This document shows, piece by piece, positions 16,227 to 24,344 of a DNA stretch of 64,000 bases. How positions within the stretch are numbered: position 1 is the stretch's first letter; each line of letters starts with the position of its first letter. A program made the translations under genes and the position numbers. The notes under the pieces were generated by a model. That model saw nothing but the letters and a program-made list of their open reading frames with translations. It had not been told where the DNA came from and made no database searches. This DNA comes from Autumnicola lenta (GTDB taxonomy: Bacteria > Bacteroidota > Bacteroidia > Flavobacteriales > Flavobacteriaceae): positions 1 to 64,000 of the forward strand of contig NZ_JAVRHO010000017.1 of assembly GCF_031846515.1 (NCBI RefSeq), in the 5' to 3' direction.

Positions 16227-17648
16227 ATGATTGACGGTGTGAAAATAAGGTGTGTTGGTACCAATTCGAGAGATTGGGAAAATAATCCTTTGCTGTCATT
16301 TTCCACTAAAGTAGATGAACAAACTGGAGAAATAAAAAGCGACACCAAAATAGCTTTTTACCGGGGCCTGTATTTCTTTCTTATTCCATCCACGATAAAA
16401 GACGAGGTGCATTGCATCCTTAGGGGATCCCTTCCAAAGTATTTTAACCATGGCCGGGATAATGCATTTGATTTTACATTCCAGATGCTGCGAGAATCTA
16501 TATTTGATATTAAGAACCGGTTTAGCATAGATCCTAATACGGCTATTGTACAGCATTTCGAATATGGTGTGAACATCCACACCGAAAAAGCCCCACAAAC
16601 GATAATTAGAGGTCTTAGAGCCTTCCAAAGTAACTGTTTTACATCTTTAAAGGTAGATGAGTTTTTTAATGGTAGGCAGCTAAACAAACAGGAGTATCAG
16701 TATAAGGTTTATGACAAAGGCTTGCAGCTTCGCAAAAAAGGTAAAAACTTTCTTAGAGTAGAGTTGGCAGTTAAAAGCCAGAAGAAGGCTAAAAGGTACG
16801 GTATTTCAGTTTTGGCAGATCTATGCAAGATGTCAAACCTTGAAAAAATTAAACCAGATCTATTGAAAGTTTGGGAGGAGATGATTTTTTATGATTCTGG
16901 AATGAAGTGGCGGCTAATGAATAAAAAGCAAAAGGAAAAAATGCTTTATTATTTAGATGCTACTAACTGGGAAAAGTTTACCAGAAAACAAAGGTTTAGA
17001 GCTAAGAATATTTTTGTTCAACTTCGAAAGGAATTCTGCAGCTCTACAACTCAGGAAGATCTGCTTCAGCAATTGATTATAAAATTAGAGGAATTAACAG
17101 CCGCAAAAGGGAACGCTTTACGCAAGTTACCAGAAGAAAATGAAACCCGTAAAAAGGAACGCTTTACGCGTTTAGATAAACCCGTAAAACGTGGACAAAA
17201 TCAAACCCAGAATTCACCGGAAAAAAAGAAGGGGAAAAGCGTTAAAATGAAAAAGCCAAAATGTAAAACATGCGGTACCGATATTTCTCATAAGAGAGCA
17301 GGATCTATTTACTGCGGGAAGTTTTGCAACAATGTTCAACATGCCAAAAACCGCAAAAACCGCCGCCACCGGAGAAAAGCTATTGAATTAAAGAACCTGA
17401 ACTACTTATTAAAATCCATAGAAGATAGTGAGCACAAGTTCAAAATCTTTTTTATCAGGCACAACAAGACTTACTTTTCCTTGTACCATCAGCACAATAT
17501 ATGTTTGATAAAAGAAGATATCCAGGTGGTTAAAAGAATGGAAGTGTACAGCGATGGTGATCTTACAACGCTCACATCCTACAGGGCCCGCAGATTATTA
17601 AAAGTTATTTCTCAATTGAATTATAAGACACAACGTAAAGCAAGCTGA
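16227..17648 (+). CDS. Phage/plasmid replication initiator, II/X family-like
   Basis: A 473-residue protein. I place the start at ATG 16227 (MIDGVKIRC), because this family usually begins MID-x-V-K; an ATG at 16158 would add 23 residues. Family-like features are GSLPKYFNHGRDNAFDFTF, the IVQHFEYGVNI strand, YKVYDKGLQLRKKG and LRVELAVKSQKKAKRYGI. These match initiators of filamentous-phage-like and rolling-circle elements common in Bacteroidota. Residues ~370-400 carry a probable zinc motif (CKTCGTDISHKRAGSIYC, then CNN), followed by a very basic stretch. It likely nicks and starts replication of the excised circle. The nicking tyrosine is not certain. Confidence 0.75.
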   Translation: MIDGVKIRCVGTNSRDWENNPLLSFSTKVDEQTGEIKSDTKIAFYRGLYFFLIPSTIKDEVHCILRGSLPKYFNHGRDNAFDFTFQMLRESIFDIKNRFSIDPNTAIVQHFEYGVNIHTEKAPQTIIRGLRAFQSNCFTSLKVDEFFNGRQLNKQEYQYKVYDKGLQLRKKGKNFLRVELAVKSQKKAKRYGISVLADLCKMSNLEKIKPDLLKVWEEMIFYDSGMKWRLMNKKQKEKMLYYLDATNWEKFTRKQRFRAKNIFVQLRKEFCSSTTQEDLLQQLIIKLEELTAAKGNALRKLPEENETRKKERFTRLDKPVKRGQNQTQNSPEKKKGKSVKMKKPKCKTCGTDISHKRAGSIYCGKFCNNVQHAKNRKNRRHRRKAIELKNLNYLLKSIEDSEHKFKIFFIRHNKTYFSLYHQHNICLIKEDIQVVKRMEVYSDGDLTTLTSYRARRLLKVISQLNYKTQRKAS

Positions 17649-17664
17649 ATAAAAATTAAAAGAC

Positions 17665-17949
17665 ATGATATTGATTAGATTGAACCTGTTAAAATGTATT
17701 GCCAAAACTGACAGAGGTAGACTAGATCGGGATTTAGCCCCGGTTGAAACATTATCAGGACTGGCCACGGAAATGTTTATTAAGCATCCGGAAAGATACG
17801 ATACCGAGACCTTACGCTCTAAACTATATCGATTAGAAAAGATAGGAGTGAAAGAACTGGACCCACAAATAATAAAAGATATACTAGAAATAATCCCGGT
17901 GAAAAGAAACGACATGTTTAGGTACCCCAAAGATAAAAAGGTACTGTAA
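17665..17949 (+). CDS. Small protein of unknown function next to the replication gene
   Basis: A 94-residue protein beginning 16 bp after the replication initiator and probably co-transcribed with it. It is charged and helical (LAPVETLSGLATEMFIKHPER, SKLYRLEKIGVKELDPQ), without Cys clusters or a membrane segment. It could be a replication accessory protein. No family is recognised. Confidence 0.6.
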   Translation: MILIRLNLLKCIAKTDRGRLDRDLAPVETLSGLATEMFIKHPERYDTETLRSKLYRLEKIGVKELDPQIIKDILEIIPVKRNDMFRYPKDKKVL

Positions 17950-18031
17950 AATACTTTTTCCAGAAGTGCAATACGTTGCGCACCTCGTTCTTTTTACGCT
18001 TAACATTGATTACGCAAATGTCACGGCTATG

Positions 18032-18060
18032 TATTTTTGTAACGGGATTTCATATGTTAC
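18032..18060 (+). promoter_or_regulatory. Promoter box and inverted repeat before the terminase-small-like gene
   Basis: TATTTTTG (18032-18039) fits the TAnnTTTG -7 box. An inverted repeat GTAAC / GTTAC (18039-18060) overlaps the expected transcription start. Both lie upstream of ATG 18093 and support that start over the earlier in-frame ATG at 17976. Confidence 0.5.
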
Positions 18061-18092
18061 AAAAGCAAATTAATAATATCAAATCAGAAAAT

Positions 18093-18713
18093 ATGAGTTT
18101 ATTAAGTACAAAAGATTTCGCAGAGTTGGCCGGTGTAAAACTGGCCACATTAAGACAACATGTAAGAAGAGAAAAAGTAGTAAAAACAGGCAACTATATA
18201 AATACAGAGCATCCTACTAATGCTATTTATCTCACAGACCAATGGTCAAAACATGGAAAACCTAACATGATTCCGAAAGAGACAATCACTGAAAAACCAT
18301 CTATAGAAAATATAGCATTCGAAAATACGGATAAGTCCATAGCCCTAAAAGCTGCAGATTGGACACTACGTAAGAAAGAAGCCGATGCTCTAATATCTGA
18401 GAGAAGAGCACAAGAGTTATACTATAAAAATCAAAGATTACAAGGCAAGTTAATGCCTATAGAAATTGTAGAAAAAACCATGGTAATAAATATCCAGAGT
18501 GTATTTAGATCCTTCGAAGCTTCTGCGGAAAACATTGCATCTGTTTACAATGAAAGGCTTGGAGGAGATAGATCTTCTTTAACCGAAATGATTACCCGTA
18601 TGAGAGAAGAACTGGAAAGGGCAATTAATACCGCAAAACGAAAATCCAGTGAGGAAATAAAAGCTTTGATGCAGGAATATTCCGTTACCAGGTCGAGAGG
18701 TGAGAAAAAATAA
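18093..18713 (+). CDS. Terminase small subunit-like (Nu1-type) DNA-binding protein
   Basis: A 206-residue protein (start ATG 18093; a longer frame from 17976 would run through the promoter). The N-terminal ~40 residues form a winged HTH (LLSTKDFAELAGVKLATLRQ). Residues ~85-130 match the Nu1-like pattern: WTLRKKEADALISERRAQEL, then KNQRLQGKLMPIEIVEKTM and INIQSVFRSFEAS. The C-terminus is a helix (EMITRMREELERAINTAKRK). Small terminases recognise pac/cos sites. Satellites often encode their own to divert a helper's packaging. No large terminase is present. A plain regulator is an alternative. Confidence 0.6.
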   Translation: MSLLSTKDFAELAGVKLATLRQHVRREKVVKTGNYINTEHPTNAIYLTDQWSKHGKPNMIPKETITEKPSIENIAFENTDKSIALKAADWTLRKKEADALISERRAQELYYKNQRLQGKLMPIEIVEKTMVINIQSVFRSFEASAENIASVYNERLGGDRSSLTEMITRMREELERAINTAKRKSSEEIKALMQEYSVTRSRGEKK

Positions 18714-18797
18714 ATTACAGCTGAAACTAAAAAAGAGTGCTTAATTCATCCTGTACGTACAAATGAGCGTACAGAAACCAAGCAACGCAAAGAAAAA

Positions 18798-18826
18798 AGC
18801 CTCTAAATCAACAAGATAAAGAGGCT
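18798..18826 (-). terminator. Terminator of tRNA-Leu supplied by the element
   Basis: On the minus strand a stem AGCCTC / GAGGCT with a 17-nt loop ends in six Ts. It follows the 3' end of tRNA-Leu by a few bases and lies inside the element, so the element brought a replacement terminator. Confidence 0.75.
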
Positions 18827-18829
18827 CTA

Positions 18830-18851
18830 AGTACTCGGGACGGGACTTGAA
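18830..18851. repeat. Attachment site copy 2 (within tRNA-Leu 3' end)
   Basis: AGTACTCGGGACGGGACTTGAA overlaps the acceptor stem and T-arm of tRNA-Leu and pairs with 9554-9575 with one mismatch. The functional tRNA keeps the G that restores the acceptor stem. Confidence 0.9.
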
Positions 18852-18916
18852 CCCGTACGGACGCATTGTCCATTGGATTTTAAGTCCAACGTGTCTACCA
18901 ATTCCACCACCCGAGC
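18832..18916 (-). tRNA. tRNA-Leu (anticodon UAA)
   Basis: An 85-nt cloverleaf with a long variable arm. Acceptor GCTCGGG pairs with CCCGAGT (one G-U), the anticodon stem-loop is TTGGA-CTTAAAA-TCCAA, and the T-loop is GTTCAAGTC. CCA is not encoded. It is the integration target of the adjacent element and lies 18 bp from tRNA-Gly. Confidence 0.95.
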
Positions 18917-18934
18917 GTGGAAATGTGAATAAAG

Positions 18935-19007
18935 AGCGAAAAACGGGATTCGAACCCGCGACCTCCACCTTGGCAAGGTGGCGCTCTACCAACTGAGCTA
19001 TTTTCGC
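18935..19007 (-). tRNA. tRNA-Gly (anticodon GCC)
   Basis: A 73-nt cloverleaf: acceptor GCGAAAA / TTTTCGC, D-arm GCTCAGTTGGTAGAGC, anticodon stem-loop CCACC-TTGCCAA-GGTGG, T-loop GTTCGAATC. It lies upstream of tRNA-Leu on the same strand, so the two are probably co-transcribed. Confidence 0.96.
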
Positions 19008-19214
19008 GTTTTGTCTTAAGAACTTACCACATTTTGTGTGGCTGCAAGTGTTAATTGCGGATGCAAATTTAATACAATTCCAATAATAGCAAAGAACTTT
19101 TTATAAAAATGACTAAAAAAAGTTAAACCTCAAATTTGCCAATTTTCGCCCTCGAGATAACCGCCTTCTGCTCAACAGATTGTTGCTAATTATTAATTGA
19201 TCACTGTCAACTGG

Positions 19215-21836
19215 TCAGGCTTTGGTTTTCTGTTTGCTACTCAGCATCCTTTTTATCTCCGCCAACTTCATTAAAGCTTCTACGGGTGTAAGCGTATCGA
19301 TGTCTATATGCAACAGTTCCTCCTTCAGCTCCTCCAGTAATGGGTCGTCCAGATTGAAAAAACTCAGCTGCATTTCATCTTCCGCAGATTTCTTCAGAAT
19401 TTCTCCGGAATCTTCCATGGCATGGGATTTTTCCAGTTTTTTCAGTATTTTATTTGCGCGATGAAGAACCTGCTGCGGCATTCCTGCCATTTTTGCCACG
19501 TGAATCCCAAAGCTGTGCTCACTGCCACCCGGAACCAGTTTCCGTAGAAAAAGCACATTGTCTTTCAACTCCTTTACCGAAACATTAAAATTTTTAATCC
19601 TGGTAAAGGTTTCGCACATTTCATTCAATTCGTGGTAATGGGTAGCAAAAAGCGTCTTTGGCCGGGCAGGATGTTCGTGCAAATATTCGCTAATGGCCCA
19701 GGCGATGGAAATCCCGTCATAGGTACTGGTTCCACGGCCAATTTCATCCAGAAGCACCAGGCTTCGCTTGGAAATATTATTCAGAATATTCGCCGTTTCG
19801 TTCATCTCCACCATAAAAGTAGATTCGCCCATAGAAATATTATCGCTCGCTCCTACCCTGGTAAAAATCTTATCCACAAGCCCGATATTCGCAGCTTTTG
19901 CAGGCACAAAACTACCCATTTGCGCCAGCAGGACGATAAGCGCCGTCTGCCTTAAAATAGCCGACTTACCACTCATATTAGGGCCGGTGATCATAACAAT
20001 CTGCTGATTTTCCCTGTCCAGCTGCACATTATTCGTGACATAATTCTCCCCGATTGGCAGCTGTTTTTCAATTACAGGATGCCGCCCTTCCTGGATGTCC
20101 AGTTCAAATTCATCTTCAATTACCGGCCTGCAATATTGCTCTGTTTTAGCCTGCTGCGCGAATGAAGACAAACAATCCAGGTGCGCCACCAGCTGCGCAT
20201 TTTGCTGCACCGGCTGAATATATTCACTCATCCACAATACCAGCTTTCCAAAAAGCTCCTGCTCCAGCTGAAGGATTTTTTCTTCAGCACCAAGAATTTT
20301 TGCTTCGTATTCTTTCAGCTCTTCGGTGATATATCTTTCGGCATTTACCAGCGTTTGCTTACGCACCCAGGATTCCGGAACTTTATCTTTATGCGAATTG
20401 CGGACTTCAATATAATAGCCAAACACATTATTGCTGGCAATTTTTAGCGAAGTAATGCCTGTGGCTTTAGTCTCGCGCTCCAGCATATTGTTTAAATAAT
20501 CCTTCCCCGAAAATGCCAATTTTCGCAGTTCATCAAGTTCTGCGGAAAAACCTTCAGCAATCACATTTCCTTTTTGAACATTTACCGGCGCGCTTTCCGC
20601 CAGGCTTTCTTTAATTTTCGACCGCAGTAAATCGCAGCTTTGCAGGTTATCGCCAATAATTTTCAGCGCCTCATTATCGCAGTCGGTTGCGATTTTTTTA
20701 ATCGGAATTACGGCATCCAGGGAATGCTTTAACTGGTTTACTTCCCGCGGCGAAACTTTTCCTGTAGCAACTTTTGAAATCAACCTTTCCAGATCACTAA
20801 TCTCTTTGATATGCTGCTGAACTTCAGCTAAAACTGAAGAATTCTGAATAAGAAACTCCACCACTTCGTGACGTTTCCTAATTTTTTCGCCATTTTTAAG
20901 CGGAAGGGCCAGCCAACGCTTCAGCAGCCTTCCTCCCATTGGAGAAATTGTTTTGTCGATCACATCCAGCAACGTCACCGCATTCATGGCGTTGGAATGA
21001 TATAATTCCAGGTTCCTGATGGTAAAACGATCCATCCACACGTATTCTTCTTCAGCAATACGGCTAATGGCGGTTATATGCTGAAGTTTATGATGCTGGG
21101 TTTCGGCTAAATAATGTAAAATTGCGCCGGCAGAAATCACGCCTTCTTCCAGATGTTCCACCCCAAAACCTTTTAAGGATTTGGTCTGAAAATGAGAATT
21201 CAAGGTTTCTGTAGCGAAATCCTGCTTAAAAAGCCAGTCTTCCATATAGAAACAATGATAATCTTCGCCAAATTCGTTCGCAAAATCTTTTCTGAATTTC
21301 TTCTGAATAAGCACCTCACTCGGCCCAAAATTCTGAAGCAGTTTATCTATATATTCTGAAGTTCCCTGGGCTGTAAGAAATTCCCCCGTTGAAACATCCA
21401 GAAAAGAAATCCCGATATTCTTTTTCCCGAAGTGGATCGCGCAGAGAAAATTATTTGATTTGCTGCTCAGCACCTCATCGCTTAGTGCCACGCCGGGAGT
21501 CACCAATTCTGTCACTCCGCGCTTCACTATTTTTTTGGTCAATTTAGGATCTTCCAACTGGTCGCAAATCGCCACCCGCTGCCCCGCTTTTACCAACTTT
21601 GGCAGGTAATTATTCAGGGAATGGTGCGGAAAACCGGCAAGTTCTGTACGTTCCCCGCCGTTGTTACGGTTAGTAAGCACGATATTTAATATGCGTGCAG
21701 CTTTTACCGCGTCTTCGCCAAAAGTCTCGTAGAAATCCCCCACGCGAAACAACAACAAAGCATCAGGGTATTTTGCCTTTATGGCATTATACTGCTTCAT
21801 TAAAGGGGTAACTTGCTGTGCTTTTTTGGCTGCCAA
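19215..21836 (-). CDS. mutS: DNA mismatch repair ATPase MutS
   Basis: An 873-residue protein of normal MutS length. The N-terminal mismatch-recognition domain begins TPLMKQYNAIKAKYPDALLL and includes the RVGDFYETFGEDA motif with the mismatch-wedging Phe-x-Glu. The C-terminal ATPase has Walker A GPNMSGKSAILRQ, then VDKIFTRVGASDNI, Walker B VLLDEIGRGTST and FATHYHEL. It recognises mismatches and recruits MutL. It is a single gene; the short minus-strand gap upstream shows no distinct operator. Confidence 0.98.
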   Translation of the reverse strand: MAAKKAQQVTPLMKQYNAIKAKYPDALLLFRVGDFYETFGEDAVKAARILNIVLTNRNNGGERTELAGFPHHSLNNYLPKLVKAGQRVAICDQLEDPKLTKKIVKRGVTELVTPGVALSDEVLSSKSNNFLCAIHFGKKNIGISFLDVSTGEFLTAQGTSEYIDKLLQNFGPSEVLIQKKFRKDFANEFGEDYHCFYMEDWLFKQDFATETLNSHFQTKSLKGFGVEHLEEGVISAGAILHYLAETQHHKLQHITAISRIAEEEYVWMDRFTIRNLELYHSNAMNAVTLLDVIDKTISPMGGRLLKRWLALPLKNGEKIRKRHEVVEFLIQNSSVLAEVQQHIKEISDLERLISKVATGKVSPREVNQLKHSLDAVIPIKKIATDCDNEALKIIGDNLQSCDLLRSKIKESLAESAPVNVQKGNVIAEGFSAELDELRKLAFSGKDYLNNMLERETKATGITSLKIASNNVFGYYIEVRNSHKDKVPESWVRKQTLVNAERYITEELKEYEAKILGAEEKILQLEQELFGKLVLWMSEYIQPVQQNAQLVAHLDCLSSFAQQAKTEQYCRPVIEDEFELDIQEGRHPVIEKQLPIGENYVTNNVQLDRENQQIVMITGPNMSGKSAILRQTALIVLLAQMGSFVPAKAANIGLVDKIFTRVGASDNISMGESTFMVEMNETANILNNISKRSLVLLDEIGRGTSTYDGISIAWAISEYLHEHPARPKTLFATHYHELNEMCETFTRIKNFNVSVKELKDNVLFLRKLVPGGSEHSFGIHVAKMAGMPQQVLHRANKILKKLEKSHAMEDSGEILKKSAEDEMQLSFFNLDDPLLEELKEELLHIDIDTLTPVEALMKLAEIKRMLSSKQKTKA

Positions 21837-21990
21837 AATCGGGAATTTTAATTTCAGCTAAAATAAAGAATCGCAGGATTGATTAGAAAAGAATGCTTTG
21901 GAAGTTATTTATTTTTATTCACAGTACCCGATCAATTACTTTAAATGAAAAATTTAAAATTTTGAATTTCTGTGAACGACGAACCACAGA

Positions 21991-23247
21991 CTAAGAACTA
22001 ACAGAAACTTTTCCAACAGAGCCATTTTCTGAAGGAATCAGCTTAAATTCAAATTCCGGTTTTAGACCTTTTTCTTTTCTGTGCGAAACATAAACCACTG
22101 CGGTTTCCGTTTCAGCTGAAATAATATTGATAAGATTAGTGATTTTAAGAGCACTCTTATCGTCCAATGCTGAAGTTGGTTCATCCAGAATAAGCAACGG
22201 CGGATGCTTGATCATCGCCCTTGCAATAAGCAGCATACGTTGTTGCAGCAAAGGTAAATCTACAAACACTTTTTTTTCCTGATGCTCCAGTTGAAGCGTT
22301 TTTAGCCACTCCTTCGCCAATGCCAATTGCTTAAAACCCGGTCTTTGGTAAAGTCCGATGCTGTCCATTAATCCGGAAACTACCATTTCCAGTACTGTAT
22401 TTCTCCTATTGAACAATTCGGTTAATGCCGGGGAGAAATAGCCGATTTTCTTCTTGATTTCCCAAACACTTTCCCCGCTGCCCTTTTTATTTCCGAATAA
22501 ATACACGTTTTCACCATAAGCCTTTGGATTGTCTCCGTAAATCATGCTCAAAATGGTGGTTTTTCCAGACCCGTTTGGGCCGGTGAGTTTCCAGAATTGC
22601 CCTTTTTTAATCTCCCAGCTGATATTTGCCAAAATTGGTCGCTCTTCATAATTAACGGAAACCTTCTCCAGTTCCACCAGGACTTCAGGAACATTCTCAA
22701 ATTCTGAAGGCGCTTCCGGAATGCTCTTTATCTTCGGAAATATTTCTTCGGAAGGTTTTTCAGCTAAGAATTCATCCAATATTATCGTTTTTTGCACTTT
22801 TCCGCCTTCCATAAGCAGAATTTCATCTATAAATGGCAAAATATCCTCTTTCCGCTTAAAGATCTGGATGATTTGAATAGTTTCAGATACTTTTTGGAGT
22901 CTGATCTTCAATTCTACGACCGATTCCTTATCTAAATTATCAAACGGACTATCCAAAATGAGAAAATCGGGGTTTTGCTTCAGCAGAAAGTTAAGCAAAG
23001 CCTTGCGTTTTTCTCCGCTGGAAAACGTGCGCAAAGACCGACCTTTAAAAATGGCAATTTTCGACCTCCCGTGTTTGTAGTCTTCCTCTATGAACTTATC
23101 CAGAACAGCTTCAGAAAAAACCACGCCGTTTGTAGAATTTAAATTAGGCAGAATCGCTTCGGTGTCTCCACTTAACAACTTTTGAGACCATTTTTGATTC
23201 CCTGAATCCTCCCCGCCATAAAGGGCGTAGTGTTTTATGCGCTTCAT
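21991..23247 (-). CDS. ModF-like tandem ABC ATPase with degenerate first domain
   Basis: A 418-residue protein with two ABC ATPase halves and no membrane segments, like ModF/PhrA. I choose ATG 23247 because it starts just 1 bp after the upstream esterase stop; an ATG nine codons earlier overlaps that gene. In the first half the Walker A position reads YGGEDSGNQKWSQK, lacking the Lys-Ser/Thr needed for ATP, though FSSGEKRKALL and FLILDSPFDNLD are present. The second half has an intact Walker A (GPNGSGKTTIL) and Walker B (LLILDEPTSALD), but the signature motif is changed to LPLLQQR. Substrate and partner unknown. Confidence 0.85.
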   Translation of the reverse strand: MKRIKHYALYGGEDSGNQKWSQKLLSGDTEAILPNLNSTNGVVFSEAVLDKFIEEDYKHGRSKIAIFKGRSLRTFSSGEKRKALLNFLLKQNPDFLILDSPFDNLDKESVVELKIRLQKVSETIQIIQIFKRKEDILPFIDEILLMEGGKVQKTIILDEFLAEKPSEEIFPKIKSIPEAPSEFENVPEVLVELEKVSVNYEERPILANISWEIKKGQFWKLTGPNGSGKTTILSMIYGDNPKAYGENVYLFGNKKGSGESVWEIKKKIGYFSPALTELFNRRNTVLEMVVSGLMDSIGLYQRPGFKQLALAKEWLKTLQLEHQEKKVFVDLPLLQQRMLLIARAMIKHPPLLILDEPTSALDDKSALKITNLINIISAETETAVVYVSHRKEKGLKPEFEFKLIPSENGSVGKVSVSS

Positions 23248-23248
23248 A

Positions 23249-24184
23249 TTATATATTCTCCAAATTCTCTTCATTTAAAGCCTGCAGCCAATCGGCAAGC
23301 CTGTCTGTCCAGGATGACAAATAGCCTTTGCCAAGACCAAAAGAAAATCCGTGGCCACCTTCAGGATAAATATGCATTTCCACCGGAATATCTTTTGCTT
23401 TTAATGCTTCATAAAATCTCAGGCTGTTCTCCACCGGCACTGATTCATCATCTGTAGCATGAAGCAAAAAAGTTGGCGGCGTATTGGGTTTTACCTGTAA
23501 TTCATTTGAAAAATTCTCAACTAAATCTTCGGAAGGATTTTCTCCGAGCAGCGCGTTTTTGGAGCCTTGATGCGTAAACTTTTCATCCATCGTAATTACC
23601 GGATAAATAAGCGCCATAAAATCTGGGCGTGCGTTTAAAGCGTCTACGGAATCTTTCTCAAAAGCACCCTCGTGGTCAAAATGAGTTCCCAAAGTCGAAG
23701 CCACATGCCCGCCAGCAGAAAAACCCATGATCCCGACTTTATTTTGATCGATGTTCCAATTATTAGCCTCGGAACGCACCAAACGCATTGCCCGTTGCAC
23801 ATCCTGCAAAGGAGCTTCGTGTCCAACTTTAACCGATTTTGAGCCGGGCAGCCTGTATTTTAGAACAATCCCCGCAATGCCTTTAGAATTTAACCATTTC
23901 GCAAAATCTGTCCCTTCCCAGTCGTAAGCAAGACCAGCATATCCACCGCCGGGAGCAATGACCACAGCCTGCCCGGTGGCTGTTTGCTTTGCAGGCAAAT
24001 ACACCGCAATATTTGGCTCCTGAACCTTAGTAACCCAGTTAAAGCCGTCTTTTTCAGATTTTTCCTTTTCTTCAGACTTCTGACTGTTAGGAATATTATT
24101 CGGCCATAAAGGAAGTGTTACATCTTGCGCCATAACAGAGGTTGTTGTTAAAATTAAAATTAATAAAAGAATATTTTTTTTCAT
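23249..24184 (-). CDS. Secreted alpha/beta hydrolase (acetyl-esterase/xylan-esterase-like)
   Basis: A 311-residue protein with a signal peptide cleaved near VMAQ-D (residue ~20). It has an oxyanion loop APGGGYAGLAYDWEG, the nucleophile elbow GFSAGGHVAS, the acid in HATDDESVP and the base His in PEGGHGFSFG. These fit the family of periplasmic carbohydrate acetyl-esterases. It is followed directly by the ModF-like gene. The 5' leader contains a heptanucleotide tandem repeat at 24193-24231, only a few bases before the start codon, which might affect expression. Confidence 0.9.
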   Translation of the reverse strand: MKKNILLLILILTTTSVMAQDVTLPLWPNNIPNSQKSEEKEKSEKDGFNWVTKVQEPNIAVYLPAKQTATGQAVVIAPGGGYAGLAYDWEGTDFAKWLNSKGIAGIVLKYRLPGSKSVKVGHEAPLQDVQRAMRLVRSEANNWNIDQNKVGIMGFSAGGHVASTLGTHFDHEGAFEKDSVDALNARPDFMALIYPVITMDEKFTHQGSKNALLGENPSEDLVENFSNELQVKPNTPPTFLLHATDDESVPVENSLRFYEALKAKDIPVEMHIYPEGGHGFSFGLGKGYLSSWTDRLADWLQALNEENLENI

Positions 24185-24192
24185 ATTTTTTG

Positions 24193-24231
24193 GTTGTCTG
24201 TTGTTTGTTGTTTGTTGTTTGTTGTTTGTTG
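24193..24231. repeat. Heptanucleotide tandem repeat (TTGTTTG)n before the esterase gene
   Basis: About five tandem copies of a 7-bp unit (plus-strand TTGTTTG, minus-strand CAAACAA); the outermost copy is degenerate (TTGTCTG). It lies 8 bp upstream of the esterase ATG on the minus strand. Copy-number change would alter the 5' leader length without touching the coding frame. Confidence 0.85.
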
Positions 24232-24344
24232 CGCCAGAGGCTCATAATTTTGAATAAAAAAGATGTTCATATTACCTCTAACCTTCCCACTCTCTCCACT
24301 TCCTTTACACTTTTAAACTTTTAAACCTTGAACTCTTTTCAGAC

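Larger units (their letters stand above)
9554..18851. mobile_element. 9.3-kb integrated element in tRNA-Leu(UAA): phage-satellite-like island
   Basis: The element is bounded by the 22-bp direct repeat and has a tyrosine recombinase at one end and the intact target tRNA at the other. All genes are on the plus strand and tightly packed. The cargo joins replication (II/X-type initiator), regulation (two small AlpA/MerR-like proteins), packaging (small-terminase-like protein) and tail assembly (chaperone pair and tape measure). Capsid, portal, large terminase, baseplate and lysis genes are absent. A helper-dependent satellite or minimal phage-derived island is the best reading; a decayed prophage is less likely because the genes shown are intact and compact. 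Activity is unproven. Confidence 0.8.

Noticed and set aside
17976..18092. Upstream extension of the terminase-small-like gene to ATG 17976
   Set aside because: The extension covers a promoter-like box and an inverted repeat, and the HTH domain begins right after ATG 18093.
9554..18851. Interpretation of the element as a filamentous (inovirus-like) prophage
   Set aside because: Although a II/X-type initiator is present, no Zot-like morphogenesis ATPase, small coat proteins or adsorption protein are seen, and tailed-phage genes are present instead.
9554..18851. Interpretation of the element as an integrative conjugative element
   Set aside because: No relaxase, coupling protein or type IV secretion gene is found within its limits.
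24193..24231. CRISPR-like array at the heptanucleotide repeat
   Set aside because: The 7-bp units are directly adjacent without spacers, and no cas gene is near.
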